A stretch of DNA of 64,000 nt from Aliivibrio wodanis (GTDB taxonomy: Bacteria; Pseudomonadota; Gammaproteobacteria; Enterobacterales; Vibrionaceae), in NCBI GenBank assembly GCA_000953695.1, contig LN554847.1:1305801-1369800 (forward strand). Direction: 5' to 3'. A program made the translations under genes and the position numbers. The notes under the pieces are model-generated. The model did no database searches, had not been told where the DNA came from, and was given only the letters and a program-made list of their open reading frames with translations. Positions 9,091-17,773 of the stretch are shown here, in pieces; the stretch's first letter is position 1, and each line of letters starts with the position of its first letter.

Positions 9091-9714
9091 ATGACTACCT
9101 TAAACGAACAATTGGCAAACCTTAAAGTTATCCCTGTCATCGCAATCAACAAAGCGGAAGATGCGATCCCTCTAGGCCGAGCTTTAGTTGAAAATGGCAT
9201 GCCATGTGCGGAAATTACATTTAGAACACCGTGTGCTGCAGAAGCGATTCGAGCTATGCGTAATGAGTTCCCTGAGATGCTAATTGGCGCTGGCACGATT
9301 TTAACTAATGAACAAGTTGACCAAGCTATTGAGGCAGGTGTTGATTTTATCGTTAGCCCTGGTTTTAACCCACGTACAGTGCAGTATTGTTTAGATAAAA
9401 ATATGCCTATCGTTCCTGGCGTAAACAACCCAAGCTTAGTTGAGCAAGCAATGGAAATGGGCTTACGCACGCTTAAATTCTTCCCTGCAGAACCTTCTGG
9501 TGGCATTAATATGCTAAAAGCGCTGACTGCGGTTTATCCGGTACAATTTATGCCAACGGGTGGTGTAAGCTTGAAGAACATTGATGATTACCTATCTATC
9601 CCTGCAGTTTTAGCCTGTGGTGGCACTTGGATGGTACCAACAAACCTTATTGATGAAGGTAAATGGGATGAATTAGGCGCATTAGTTCGTGATGCCGTTG
9701 AGCGTGTAAGTTAA
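9091..9714 (+). CDS. eda: KDPG aldolase (2-keto-3-deoxy-6-phosphogluconate aldolase)
   Basis: Splits KDPG into pyruvate and glyceraldehyde-3-phosphate, the last step of the pathway. This is a class I aldolase with a TIM barrel: the EITFRTP segment, GAGTILT, and LKFFPAEPSGG, whose lysine is the Schiff-base residue. A GTG at 9052 would add 13 residues, but the ATG at 9091 gives 207 residues, in line with Eda proteins, and has a purine-rich GAGAG sequence upstream. It may also serve the Entner-Doudoroff pathway for gluconate. A strong terminator follows. Confidence 0.92.
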   Translation: MTTLNEQLANLKVIPVIAINKAEDAIPLGRALVENGMPCAEITFRTPCAAEAIRAMRNEFPEMLIGAGTILTNEQVDQAIEAGVDFIVSPGFNPRTVQYCLDKNMPIVPGVNNPSLVEQAMEMGLRTLKFFPAEPSGGINMLKALTAVYPVQFMPTGGVSLKNIDDYLSIPAVLACGGTWMVPTNLIDEGKWDELGALVRDAVERVS

Positions 9715-9749
9715 TCCGCTTTAATTAATAATTTCTTACTCTTTATTAG

Positions 9750-9772
9750 GCGAGCCAATGGCTCGCTTTTGT
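9750..9772 (+). terminator. Rho-independent terminator after eda
   Basis: A 7-bp GC-rich stem (GCGAGCC, 9750-9756; GGCTCGC, 9760-9766) with an AAT loop and a following T-rich tract ends the kdgF-kdgK-eda transcript. Confidence 0.9.
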
Positions 9773-10102
9773 TATTTTTACGATCTAAAACAAACCACTT
9801 CTTATTTTTTACGCCATACTCACCCTTCAAAATAAAGACACCATCATTTGTGGTTAACAACCGTCACCAATACCATTTTGTATTACTATATACCCAAAAT
9901 TAAACATCAACAGCTTACAACGTAAAATATCACAAACCAATGAAAAATAAGATTAAATCCAATTGAAACATAAAGTAACACTCTTATTTAGATAAAAAAA
10001 CATGCGAATCAGATCACGATAAAGACATATTGTAGTACAAATAAAATTTAAAAAGGGTAATCTAGATATCAGTTAATTATGATATAAAAAGGGCTGAAAA
10101 AA
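9773..10102 (+). promoter_or_regulatory. Control region of the symporter gene
   Basis: 330 bases without a gene, upstream of the transporter. It holds TTGTATTACTA at 9878-9888, a weak CRP-like site TGCGAATCAGATCACG at 10003-10018, and a perfect palindrome TTGTAGTACAA at 10030-10040, 62 bases before the start codon. The same elements occur in front of kdgF, so the two units are probably controlled together. Confidence 0.6.
10029..10042. promoter_or_regulatory. Candidate operator, palindrome TTGTA-G-TACAA
   Basis: ATTGTAGTACAAAT differs only at the central base from the kdgF copy at 7621-7634. A shared 14-base sequence in front of two units of one pathway is unlikely to be chance. Confidence 0.6.
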
Positions 10103-11869
10103 ATGACTATTGATACTCTCGTTGTTCTTGCCTACTTCTTCTTCTTAATCGCAATTGGTTGGATGTTTAGAAAGTTTACAACCTCTACTAGTGATTACTT
10201 TAGAGGGGGCGGCAAAATGTTATGGTGGATGGTTGGTGCAACCGCTTTCATGACTCAATTCTCAGCATGGACGTTTACTGGAGCCGCAGGACGCGCTTTC
10301 TCCGATGGTTTTGTTATTGTAATTCTGTTCTTAGCCAATGCATTTGGTTATTTCATGAACTACATGTACTTCGCTCCAAAGTTCCGTCAACTTCGTGTTG
10401 TAACCGCGATTGAAGCAATCAGACAACGTTTTGGTAAAACTTCAGAGCAGTTCTTTACTTGGTTCGGTATGCCGGACAGCTTAATCTCTGCAGGTATTTG
10501 GCTAAATGGTCTAGCAATCTTTGTTGCTGCTGTATTTAATATCCCTATGGAAACGACCATCATCTTTACCGGTGTTGTATTAGTAATCATGTCGGTAACT
10601 GGTGGGTCTTGGGCCGTTGTCGCTTCTGATTTCATGCAAATGCTCGTTATCATGGCAGTTACTATTACGTGTGCTGTTGCCGCTTACTTCCACGGTGGTG
10701 GCATTACGAACATTGTTGATAACTTCCAAGGTGACTTCATGTTGGGGAATAACCTCAACTACGTAAGTGTATTCGTACTATGGGTTGTCTTCATCTTTGT
10801 GAAACAATTCGGTGTAATGAATAACAGTATCAATGCTTACCGCTACTTATGTGCTAAAGACAGTGAAAATGCTCGAAAAGCTGCTGGCCTTGCTTGTATC
10901 CTAATGGTTGTTGGTCCTCTTATTTGGTTCCTTCCACCTTGGTATGTAAGCGCATTTATGCCTGATTTTGCATTAGAGTACGCGTCAATGGGCGATAAAG
11001 CCGGTGATGCAGCTTATTTAGCATTTGTTCAAAACGTGATGCCTGCAGGTATGGTTGGCCTACTAATGTCAGCAATGTTCGCAGCAACAATGTCTTCTAT
11101 GGATTCAGGTTTAAATCGTAACGCTGGTATTTTCGTAATGAACTTCTATAGCCCAGTTCTTCGTAAGAATGCTGAGCAAAAAGAGCTAGTGATTGTAAGT
11201 AAGCTAACGACGATTCTTATGGGTGTTATCATTATCGCGATTGGCCTATACATTAACTCATTACGTCACTTAAGCTTGTTTGATATTGTAATGAACGTTG
11301 GTGCCTTAATTGGTTTCCCTATGCTTATTCCAATCTTCCTAGGTATGATTATTCGTAAAACACCAGATTGGTCAGCTTGGACTACATTGATTGTCGGTGG
11401 TTTCGTTTCTTACATCTTTGGTATTTCTCTACAAGCAGGAGATATTGAGCACCTATTTGGTCTAGAGCAAAATCTAACTGGCCGTGAGTGGGCAGATCTT
11501 AAAGTTGGCTTAAGCTTAGCTGCACACGTAGTCTTCACTGGTGGCTTCTTCTTAGCAACTCAATTCTTCTATAAACCTTTATCAGCTGAACGTGAGAAGG
11601 AAGTTGATACATTGTTTACTAACTGGAACACACCACTTGTTGCTGAAGGTGAAGAACAACAAAACCTAGATACAAAACAACGCTCTATGCTTGGTAAACT
11701 TATCAGCACCGCAGGTTTTGGTATCTTAGCGATGGCATTGATTCCAAATGAACCAACAGGTCGATTACTCTTCCTTCTGTGTGGCTCAATCGTATTAAGT
11801 ATTGGCATTCTACTTGTGAATGCATCTAAAAATGGTGCAGGGACCAAAACCGCAACAGTCAATGACTAA
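10103..11869 (+). CDS. Sodium/solute symporter (SSS/SLC5 family), probable alginate oligomer or DEH importer
   Basis: An inner-membrane protein of 588 residues with about 14 hydrophobic segments. The SSS family is indicated by the first helix followed by SDYFRGGGKMLWWMVGATAF and the TQFSAWTFTGAAG motif, and by the central region with MSAMFAATMSSMDSGLNRNAG that forms part of the sodium site. A long hydrophilic loop precedes the last two helices. Related vibrio symporters (Toa proteins) import alginate breakdown products. The substrate here is inferred from the cluster and from operator-like sequences shared with kdgF. The gene stands alone between two terminators. Confidence 0.88.
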   Translation: MTIDTLVVLAYFFFLIAIGWMFRKFTTSTSDYFRGGGKMLWWMVGATAFMTQFSAWTFTGAAGRAFSDGFVIVILFLANAFGYFMNYMYFAPKFRQLRVVTAIEAIRQRFGKTSEQFFTWFGMPDSLISAGIWLNGLAIFVAAVFNIPMETTIIFTGVVLVIMSVTGGSWAVVASDFMQMLVIMAVTITCAVAAYFHGGGITNIVDNFQGDFMLGNNLNYVSVFVLWVVFIFVKQFGVMNNSINAYRYLCAKDSENARKAAGLACILMVVGPLIWFLPPWYVSAFMPDFALEYASMGDKAGDAAYLAFVQNVMPAGMVGLLMSAMFAATMSSMDSGLNRNAGIFVMNFYSPVLRKNAEQKELVIVSKLTTILMGVIIIAIGLYINSLRHLSLFDIVMNVGALIGFPMLIPIFLGMIIRKTPDWSAWTTLIVGGFVSYIFGISLQAGDIEHLFGLEQNLTGREWADLKVGLSLAAHVVFTGGFFLATQFFYKPLSAEREKEVDTLFTNWNTPLVAEGEEQQNLDTKQRSMLGKLISTAGFGILAMALIPNEPTGRLLFLLCGSIVLSIGILLVNASKNGAGTKTATVND

Positions 11870-11895
11870 CTAATATTAGAATCCCTATGATCAAA

Positions 11896-11926
11896 AACCT
11901 TGCAGCTCCTAGCAAGGTTTTTTTTT
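11896..11926 (+). terminator. Rho-independent terminator after the symporter gene
   Basis: An 8-bp stem (AACCTTGC, 11896-11903; GCAAGGTT, 11912-11919) is followed by an unbroken T run to 11926. Confidence 0.93.
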
Positions 11927-12010
11927 AATATGACTTTGTGTTAATAATAGAGAAAACTAATCACGCTATAATTAGCGTTTTGTACTCTTTGTTTAATGAT
12001 GGATTATGCT

Positions 12011-12733
12011 ATGAACCCAGTTATCGATACGATTCTAAACCACCGCTCTATTCGTTCTTTCACTAACGAACCTATCTCTAAAGAGCAATTAGATACCATC
12101 ATCAGCGCTGGTATTGCAGCCTCTTCTTCTAGCTTACTTCAAGTAAATTCAATTATTCGTGTTACCGATATAGATAAACGTAAAGCGTTAGTTGAGCTTT
12201 CTGGCAGTCAACCTTATGTAGAAGGTGCTGCGGAGTTTTTGGTTTTTTGTATTGATTTTCAACGTCACCATGAAATGAATCCAGAAATAAAAGCGGAATA
12301 TACAGAGCTAACATTGATCGGTGCAGTTGATGCTGGGATCATGGCTCAAAATTGCTTATTAGCGGCAGAATCAATGAACCTCGGTGGTGTATATATTGGT
12401 GGTTTACGTACTCATGCGCAAGAAGTCGATAATTTACTTGAGTTGCCAGATTACACCGCCGTTCTCTTTGGTATGTGTTTAGGCCATCCTGCTCAAACAC
12501 CACAAAAGAAACCACGTCTAAGTCCTGATGTCATTGTTCATGAAAATACATATCAGCCATTAGATAAAAACAAAATCCATGAGTACGACGACATCATGTC
12601 GACATACTATGCAACACGTAGCAGTAATCAAAAACAAAGTTCATGGTCAGAACAAATCACAGGCAAGTTGTCACAAGAGTCACGCCCTCATATCAAGGGG
12701 TACTTGAATAACAAAGGCCTAGCGATTAAGTAA
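12011..12733 (+). CDS. nfsA: Oxygen-insensitive NADPH nitroreductase NfsA
   Basis: An FMN-dependent two-electron reductase of nitroaromatics and quinones. The N-terminus NHRSIRSFTNEPIS, the ASSSSLLQVNSIIRV segment, the NLGGVYIGGLR loop and the C-terminal YYATRSSNQKQSSWSEQI stretch line up with Escherichia coli NfsA nearly throughout. With the ATG at 12011 the protein has 240 residues, the same as E. coli NfsA; ATGs at 11996 and 11999 would add five residues with no family match. Not obviously related to alginate use. A weak hairpin (TACCCC 12747-12752, GGGGTA 12762-12767) follows. Confidence 0.92.
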   Translation: MNPVIDTILNHRSIRSFTNEPISKEQLDTIISAGIAASSSSLLQVNSIIRVTDIDKRKALVELSGSQPYVEGAAEFLVFCIDFQRHHEMNPEIKAEYTELTLIGAVDAGIMAQNCLLAAESMNLGGVYIGGLRTHAQEVDNLLELPDYTAVLFGMCLGHPAQTPQKKPRLSPDVIVHENTYQPLDKNKIHEYDDIMSTYYATRSSNQKQSSWSEQITGKLSQESRPHIKGYLNNKGLAIK

Positions 12734-12985
12734 TCAATAAATCCTTTACCCCTTCTTTTTTGGGGTATTTGTCCTTCCATATTCATGTTACTTTCCGCCT
12801 CATTAATCCCGAGTTATCATTATGTGTACTTGGGATTTTTAATTTTGATACCAACTAACGAAATTCAATTGGTGTCAGCACAAATCTACAAAACAACTAA
12901 ACTTAATAATTATAATAGCAATGCCTGTAAATGCCGCTCACACATTTATATTCTTGGTTTTGCACTCTAAAATAGGTAATGTCTT

Positions 12986-14356
12986 ATGCTGTCTATCTTT
13001 GATATCTACAAAATTGGCGTTGGGCCATCAAGCTCTCACACAAATGGTCCTATGATTGCTGGGTACAACTTCACCCAACTTATTCAGCCACATTTAGCGC
13101 AAGTTTCTCGTGTTCAGGTTGATTTATATGGTTCACTCTCTTTAACGGGGATCGGCCACCACACTGACCGTGCAACCATTTTAGGGTTACTGGGAAATCG
13201 TCCAGATAATATCAAGATTACCAGCGCCAACTTAGCCATGAAAAAAGCAATTGAAGATAAAGTATTACGCATTGCTGGCGATCATGAAATCATTTTTGAT
13301 TATGAAACGGATATGCTGTTTCATAAAACCAACTTACCTTTACATGAAAATGGTATGACGATTTCTGCGTTTAATAACACGGGAGATCTATTAGTAATCG
13401 AAACCTACTACTCAGTTGGTGGTGGTTTTATTGCAACCGCAGATGAATTAACGAATGGAAAAAGCACCACTGATGTTGAGGTTGAATTCCCATTTAAGTC
13501 TGCTGATGAGATGCTAGAAAAAGCAGAAGAACAAGGATTAAGCTTAGGCGCTTTTGTATTGCGTAATGAAGTCGCTTTTCAACCAATGGAAGCCATTGAT
13601 GCAAAAGCCGACCAAATTTGGAAAGTAATGTCTCTTTGTATGGACCGCGGTTTTCAAACTGAAGGTATTCTTGAAGGCGGCCTAAATGTCGTTCGCCGTG
13701 CGCCTGCTTTATTGAAAAAGCTAGAAGCAAACGCCTCTATTGAGAATGATCCAATGGAGATCATGGATTGGATTAACTTATTTGCGTTTGCAGTAAGTGA
13801 AGAAAACGCAGCAGGCGGCCAAGTAGTAACATCACCAACTAATGGTGCTGCTGGCGTCATTCCTGGCGTGTTAATGTATTACCATAGATTCATTAAAGAA
13901 CTAGATACGAAACAACTAAAAGACTTCTTAGCGGTATCTGGTGCCATTGGTATTTTATACAAAACCAATGCCTCGATTTCTGGTGCTGAGGTGGGTTGTC
14001 AGGGTGAAGTCGGCGTTTCATCCTCAATGGCAGCAGCAGGACTAACAGCACTTCGCGGCGGCAGTAATGAGCAAATTTGTATGGCAGCGGAAATTGCCAT
14101 GGAACACTCACTGGGCATGACCTGTGACCCGATTGGTGGTCTTGTTCAAGTGCCTTGTATTGAACGTAATGCAATGGGGTCAATGAAAGCAATCAACGCC
14201 TCTCGCATGGCTCTTAAGCGTACAAGCAAATGTCTTATCTCACTCGATAAAGTGATCGATACCATGTATCAAACAGGTAAAGACATGAACCGTAAATACC
14301 GTGAAACCTCTCTCGGTGGTTTGGCGTTAATTCACATGGCACCACCGTGTGAATAA
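12986..14356 (+). CDS. sdaA: L-serine dehydratase (L-serine ammonia-lyase), single-chain iron-sulfur type
   Basis: Converts L-serine to pyruvate and ammonia in the cytoplasm with a [4Fe-4S] cluster. The beta-domain signature GVGPSSSHTNGPM opens the protein (residues 11-23). The cluster cysteines expected for this class are C338 (EVGCQGEVG), C380 (MTCDPIGG) and C391 (VPCIERN). At 456 residues it is the usual length of the fused alpha-beta form. TAGG lies a few bases before the ATG. The 252-base gap upstream of it has no supported gene; a 61-codon frame there looks random. Confidence 0.93.
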   Translation: MLSIFDIYKIGVGPSSSHTNGPMIAGYNFTQLIQPHLAQVSRVQVDLYGSLSLTGIGHHTDRATILGLLGNRPDNIKITSANLAMKKAIEDKVLRIAGDHEIIFDYETDMLFHKTNLPLHENGMTISAFNNTGDLLVIETYYSVGGGFIATADELTNGKSTTDVEVEFPFKSADEMLEKAEEQGLSLGAFVLRNEVAFQPMEAIDAKADQIWKVMSLCMDRGFQTEGILEGGLNVVRRAPALLKKLEANASIENDPMEIMDWINLFAFAVSEENAAGGQVVTSPTNGAAGVIPGVLMYYHRFIKELDTKQLKDFLAVSGAIGILYKTNASISGAEVGCQGEVGVSSSMAAAGLTALRGGSNEQICMAAEIAMEHSLGMTCDPIGGLVQVPCIERNAMGSMKAINASRMALKRTSKCLISLDKVIDTMYQTGKDMNRKYRETSLGGLALIHMAPPCE

Positions 14357-14446
14357 TAGATAAAGTAATGGTGGTTGTGCTTAATACCTATAGAGTATAA
14401 CAATCTACAAATGCTGCCATTAGGAGATCTACATATTACTCTGAAA

Positions 14447-14481
14447 AATCACTTACGGTTATATTCTTACCGTAAGTGATT
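14447..14481. terminator. Terminator shared by sdaA and the lipase gene
   Basis: A perfect 13-bp inverted repeat (14447-14459 with 14469-14481) sits between convergent genes. On the minus strand it is followed by TTTTT, so it is strongest for the lipase gene; it could also stop sdaA transcripts. Confidence 0.85.
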
Positions 14482-14495
14482 AGTTTATCAATTAA

Positions 14496-15752
14496 TTATT
14501 TAAATGAGAAAGTACTAAATGACGTTTCCAGTATTTTATCGGCAATGTATCTATGAGTAGCTGTTGTTGGATGAGTAACACCCCAAAATACATACGCATC
14601 CGATCCGTAATATTCACAGTCTTTAGTTAAACTATGGCTATATAAATAATCAAGCGATGAGCTACGGTTAATATCTAAACACGCATCTGTCGAATTTTGG
14701 AAACCATGCTCTTGTGGATCAGCCGTGATTTGTGAAAATAACTCTCCAGCATCAAACAAAACTACGTTTTTACCTGTCTCTTTATAGTATTTTGCCTGTT
14801 CTTTAATAAATAAATTAAATTCATTTATTTGGTTACGTATCGTGACAATTTCATCTTGAGTTGAGTACTTAAATTGTGGTGCTTTTGTTGCGTCAGGTAA
14901 AGTAAATAGCAAAATATTTTCTGCTCCTGCATCCACTAATCGAATAAGGGCTCGACTTAAATCCCCTTTAACTTCCGAAAGTTCACGGTGATAATTCATA
15001 AAGTCATTTAAACCAAATTCTAATGTAAATAATGTGTTCTCTGGTTTATAGTTTTTCGCCATTTTTATATAGGTTAAATAAGATGTTACCTGATCATATA
15101 CCCCAGTTAGAGCTACGTATTTATTTTCACCAGCAGCACCTCCTACAGCCCAATTATAAAGCGGGATATTTTTCTCTTTTGCTAAATATTCAGTCCAAAC
15201 TAAACCATTTGAAAAATGCCCTAAGAACCATGAATTACGATTAGGAAATATCCATTGAGAACCATTAAAAATATTACCAGTATCGGAAAGACTGTCTCCA
15301 AACGCGACTAATCGGTTTATTGTATTAGCCTGAAATACTTCATCGTTTGTCCAGATAGAATGATTATATGACAGTCTATTATCTGCCGCAAAGTAGGTAA
15401 TATCTGCTGTGTCATGAGTAACGTCTAAAGTTTCTTCACAACGCTCTTGGATCTTACTTTGTGGTTCATTACTATAGAACATATTTTTAAATGAGGAAGA
15501 TGACCACCAATAACCTTGAACCTTATAATCACTACCATCAGTATTTTTTGCCCATTCCCAATCAGTAGCAGGATCATTGTGATCAGTATGAGGTCGATAC
15601 CAACAACGAACATAAGTATAAGTATTCGAGCCTTGAACACTATCCACTTGTGCAGCGGTAATCGCTTCAGGGATTAAAAGAGCCTCTTCTGCAAAAGCAT
15701 TAACAGAAAAAGGAAACAAGAAAGACAACAATATTACTTTTGTTTTTTTCAT
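14496..15752 (-). CDS. tlh: Secreted GDSL phospholipase / thermolabile hemolysin family
   Basis: A 418-residue protein with a Sec signal peptide (about 1-21), an N-terminal domain specific to Vibrio thermolabile hemolysins (about 22-140) and an SGNH hydrolase domain. The nucleophile is S154 in FGDSLSDTGN; GGAAGEN near 204-210 and GLNDF near 247-251 supply the oxyanion hole; the histidine is H394 in WGVTHPT. Where most SGNH enzymes have Asp there is G391. That glycine is also found in Vibrio vulnificus PlpA, where as I recall a chloride ion takes the Asp place, so this is a family trait and not a defect. It should hydrolyse phospholipids and may act as a hemolysin. Monocistronic. Confidence 0.88.
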   Translation of the reverse strand: MKKTKVILLSFLFPFSVNAFAEEALLIPEAITAAQVDSVQGSNTYTYVRCWYRPHTDHNDPATDWEWAKNTDGSDYKVQGYWWSSSSFKNMFYSNEPQSKIQERCEETLDVTHDTADITYFAADNRLSYNHSIWTNDEVFQANTINRLVAFGDSLSDTGNIFNGSQWIFPNRNSWFLGHFSNGLVWTEYLAKEKNIPLYNWAVGGAAGENKYVALTGVYDQVTSYLTYIKMAKNYKPENTLFTLEFGLNDFMNYHRELSEVKGDLSRALIRLVDAGAENILLFTLPDATKAPQFKYSTQDEIVTIRNQINEFNLFIKEQAKYYKETGKNVVLFDAGELFSQITADPQEHGFQNSTDACLDINRSSSLDYLYSHSLTKDCEYYGSDAYVFWGVTHPTTATHRYIADKILETSFSTFSFK

Positions 15753-15938
15753 TATATTAAACTTATTAATTATGGGACATCTATAATTAATAATTTAATC
15801 TTCACAGTCAAACTCACTAATAAATATAAGCTTCAATATGTGATCTTCTGTTAATTAACACAATTATCAAACCTAATATATTAAATGTAAATCTGAATAT
15901 TAATTTAATATAAACGATATGCACTATATTAATACGAG

Positions 15939-16736
15939 TTATTTCTTATACGGCGACACTATCGTATTTCCTGTCACGGCATGATTCGACACCATGACTA
16001 AGTCTTGGTATAAAGATCGAATATTCTCTTCACTCAATACCTCATTAGGTTTACCTTCAGCCATGACTTCACCTTGGTTAATCAAGATTAGCCGATCACA
16101 AAACTCTGCCGCAGTATTTAAGTTATGAATCGCAACCAAGGCAGATTTTCCATTCTGACACTCTTTATGGAGTACATTCATTAACTGAGATTCATGGCCA
16201 ATATCCAAGCTAGCAGTTGGCTCATCAAGCAACATTAAAGAGGTACCTTGGACTAAGGTTCGAGCAAAATGTACAAGTTGCTTTTCGCCTCCAGATAAAT
16301 CGGTCACGGTTCTAGAACTTAAATGCCCTATTCCCACCCTGTCTAACGCCGCTTTGCTTTGATCTTTAATCAGGGCTGCTGAAATGACTTCTTGTTGCTG
16401 ACGGGCATGAAACCCTAAACCAATAGTTTCCATCACGCTGAATGGGAATGCAGCTTCACTGTATTGGGGTAAGTAGCTCATACTTAATGCACGTTCAATA
16501 TGAGAAAGGCTCGATAGCGATTCGCCTTTAATTGATATATCCCCCTGAGAATAGGCTTGAAAACCACTGATGCATTTCATTAAGGTACTTTTACCTGCGC
16601 CATTAGGGCCAATAATACCGACTAACTCACCCGCATTCACTGAAAATGAGATGTCATTTAATAGCGTTTTTGAAGCGACCTGATAACTTAGGTTTGATAC
16701 GTTCAGTAGTGTCTTTGTTGCATTCATCTTACTCAC
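15939..16736 (-). CDS. btuD: Cobalamin ABC importer ATPase BtuD
   Basis: Cytoplasmic ATPase of a type II (FecCD/BtuCD-like) importer. Walker A is GPNGAGKST near residues 40-48, the signature is LSGGEKQLVHFARTL and Walker B is LMLLDEPTASLD. The start codon overlaps the permease stop by four bases (ATGA), so translation is coupled. The family alone would also allow haem or ferric-siderophore import; vitamin B12 is chosen because the operon follows a cobalamin riboswitch. It is the last gene of btuF-btuC-btuD. I found no strong terminator in the 185 bases behind it. Confidence 0.83.
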   Translation of the reverse strand: MSKMNATKTLLNVSNLSYQVASKTLLNDISFSVNAGELVGIIGPNGAGKSTLMKCISGFQAYSQGDISIKGESLSSLSHIERALSMSYLPQYSEAAFPFSVMETIGLGFHARQQQEVISAALIKDQSKAALDRVGIGHLSSRTVTDLSGGEKQLVHFARTLVQGTSLMLLDEPTASLDIGHESQLMNVLHKECQNGKSALVAIHNLNTAAEFCDRLILINQGEVMAEGKPNEVLSEENIRSLYQDLVMVSNHAVTGNTIVSPYKK

Positions 16737-17773
16737 GCTAAACGCCCCTTTCTTTGGAATCGAATAATTAAGCCTATAAAATAACAGCCGCCAATAAATG
16801 AGGTAATGATCCCCGCTTTCAATTCGTTTGGTGCGATAATCCAGCGACCTAACAAGTCACATACAAGTAAGAAAATTACACCAAAAATGGCAGAGAACGG
16901 CAACAGCTTTTCATGCGCAGGTCCAACCAATAAACGCACTAAATGCGGTACCATCAAACCAATAAATCCGATTGGTCCGGCTATCGCTATCGACATTGCG
17001 GTAAGTAAAGTAGCGAACATCAATAATTTGAATCGGGTCTGCTTTACATTAAGCCCCATACCGTGCGCGCTTTCTTCACCTAATGCTAATAAATTTAAGG
17101 CGCGACTCTCTTTTAAGAGCAAAATTGAAACGACAATAATGACAGGCGTTGGCCATAATAAATGTTGCCACATACGGCCATCTAATCCCCCCATTGCCCA
17201 AAAGACAAATTGGCTGACTTCGTATTGCTGAGCCATTAATAACAACCCCATTCGAGCGCCACCCAATAAACTTGAGAGTGCTAACCCCGTTAAGATTAAA
17301 AACAATATTTGAGAGGATGAATGACGAGATGCAAGCACATAAATAAATGCTGATGCCGCTAATGCACCCACCGTAGTAAAAATAGGTAACCACATCGGGT
17401 TCATAAACGAGAAGCCAGATACAATTGCGATGACTGCCCCAAAACTACTGCCAGAGCTCACACCTAGCACATCTGGACTGGCTAATGGATTTTTGAATAA
17501 GCCCTGAGTACAAGCTCCTGCCAACGCCAATGCACCACCAGCCAAAATAGCGGCACACGCTCTTGGTAATCGAATGTGCATTACAATCGCAGAGGCTAAT
17601 GGGTATTCTTTTGCTGCAAGTTCGCTACCATTAAGTAAGTAACTCTTAAACATCGCCAATATATCGAGAACTGGGATATGCACTGCTCCAAGGCTGAGAT
17701 ATGCCAAAAACAGACCAATAAACAGACTGACTGAGGTAATAATTTGAAATGATGTTAAACGATAAAAAGGCAT
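16733..17773 (-). CDS. btuC: Cobalamin ABC importer permease BtuC
   Basis: A FecCD-family inner-membrane permease of 346 residues with about ten transmembrane segments. Family features are RLPRACAAILAGGALALAGA near 68-87, the GVSSGSSFGA loop and the GPIGFIGLMVPHLVRL segment, which is the coupling region to the ATPase. It overlaps the binding-protein gene by one base (TAATG) and the ATPase gene by four. Substrate assignment rests on the riboswitch in front of the operon. Confidence 0.83.
   Translation of the reverse strand: MPFYRLTSFQIITSVSLFIGLFLAYLSLGAVHIPVLDILAMFKSYLLNGSELAAKEYPLASAIVMHIRLPRACAAILAGGALALAGACTQGLFKNPLASPDVLGVSSGSSFGAVIAIVSGFSFMNPMWLPIFTTVGALAASAFIYVLASRHSSSQILFLILTGLALSSLLGGARMGLLLMAQQYEVSQFVFWAMGGLDGRMWQHLLWPTPVIIVVSILLLKESRALNLLALGEESAHGMGLNVKQTRFKLLMFATLLTAMSIAIAGPIGFIGLMVPHLVRLLVGPAHEKLLPFSAIFGVIFLLVCDLLGRWIIAPNELKAGIITSFIGGCYFIGLIIRFQRKGRLA

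Noticed and set aside
12785-12970. 61-codon frame between nfsA and sdaA
   Set aside because: No ribosome-binding site and no recognisable composition; AT-rich noncoding DNA readily gives such frames.
14496-15752. Loss of the catalytic aspartate (glycine in WGVTHPT) as an inactivating change
   Set aside because: The same glycine occurs in active Vibrio vulnificus PlpA, so it is a trait of this lipase group.
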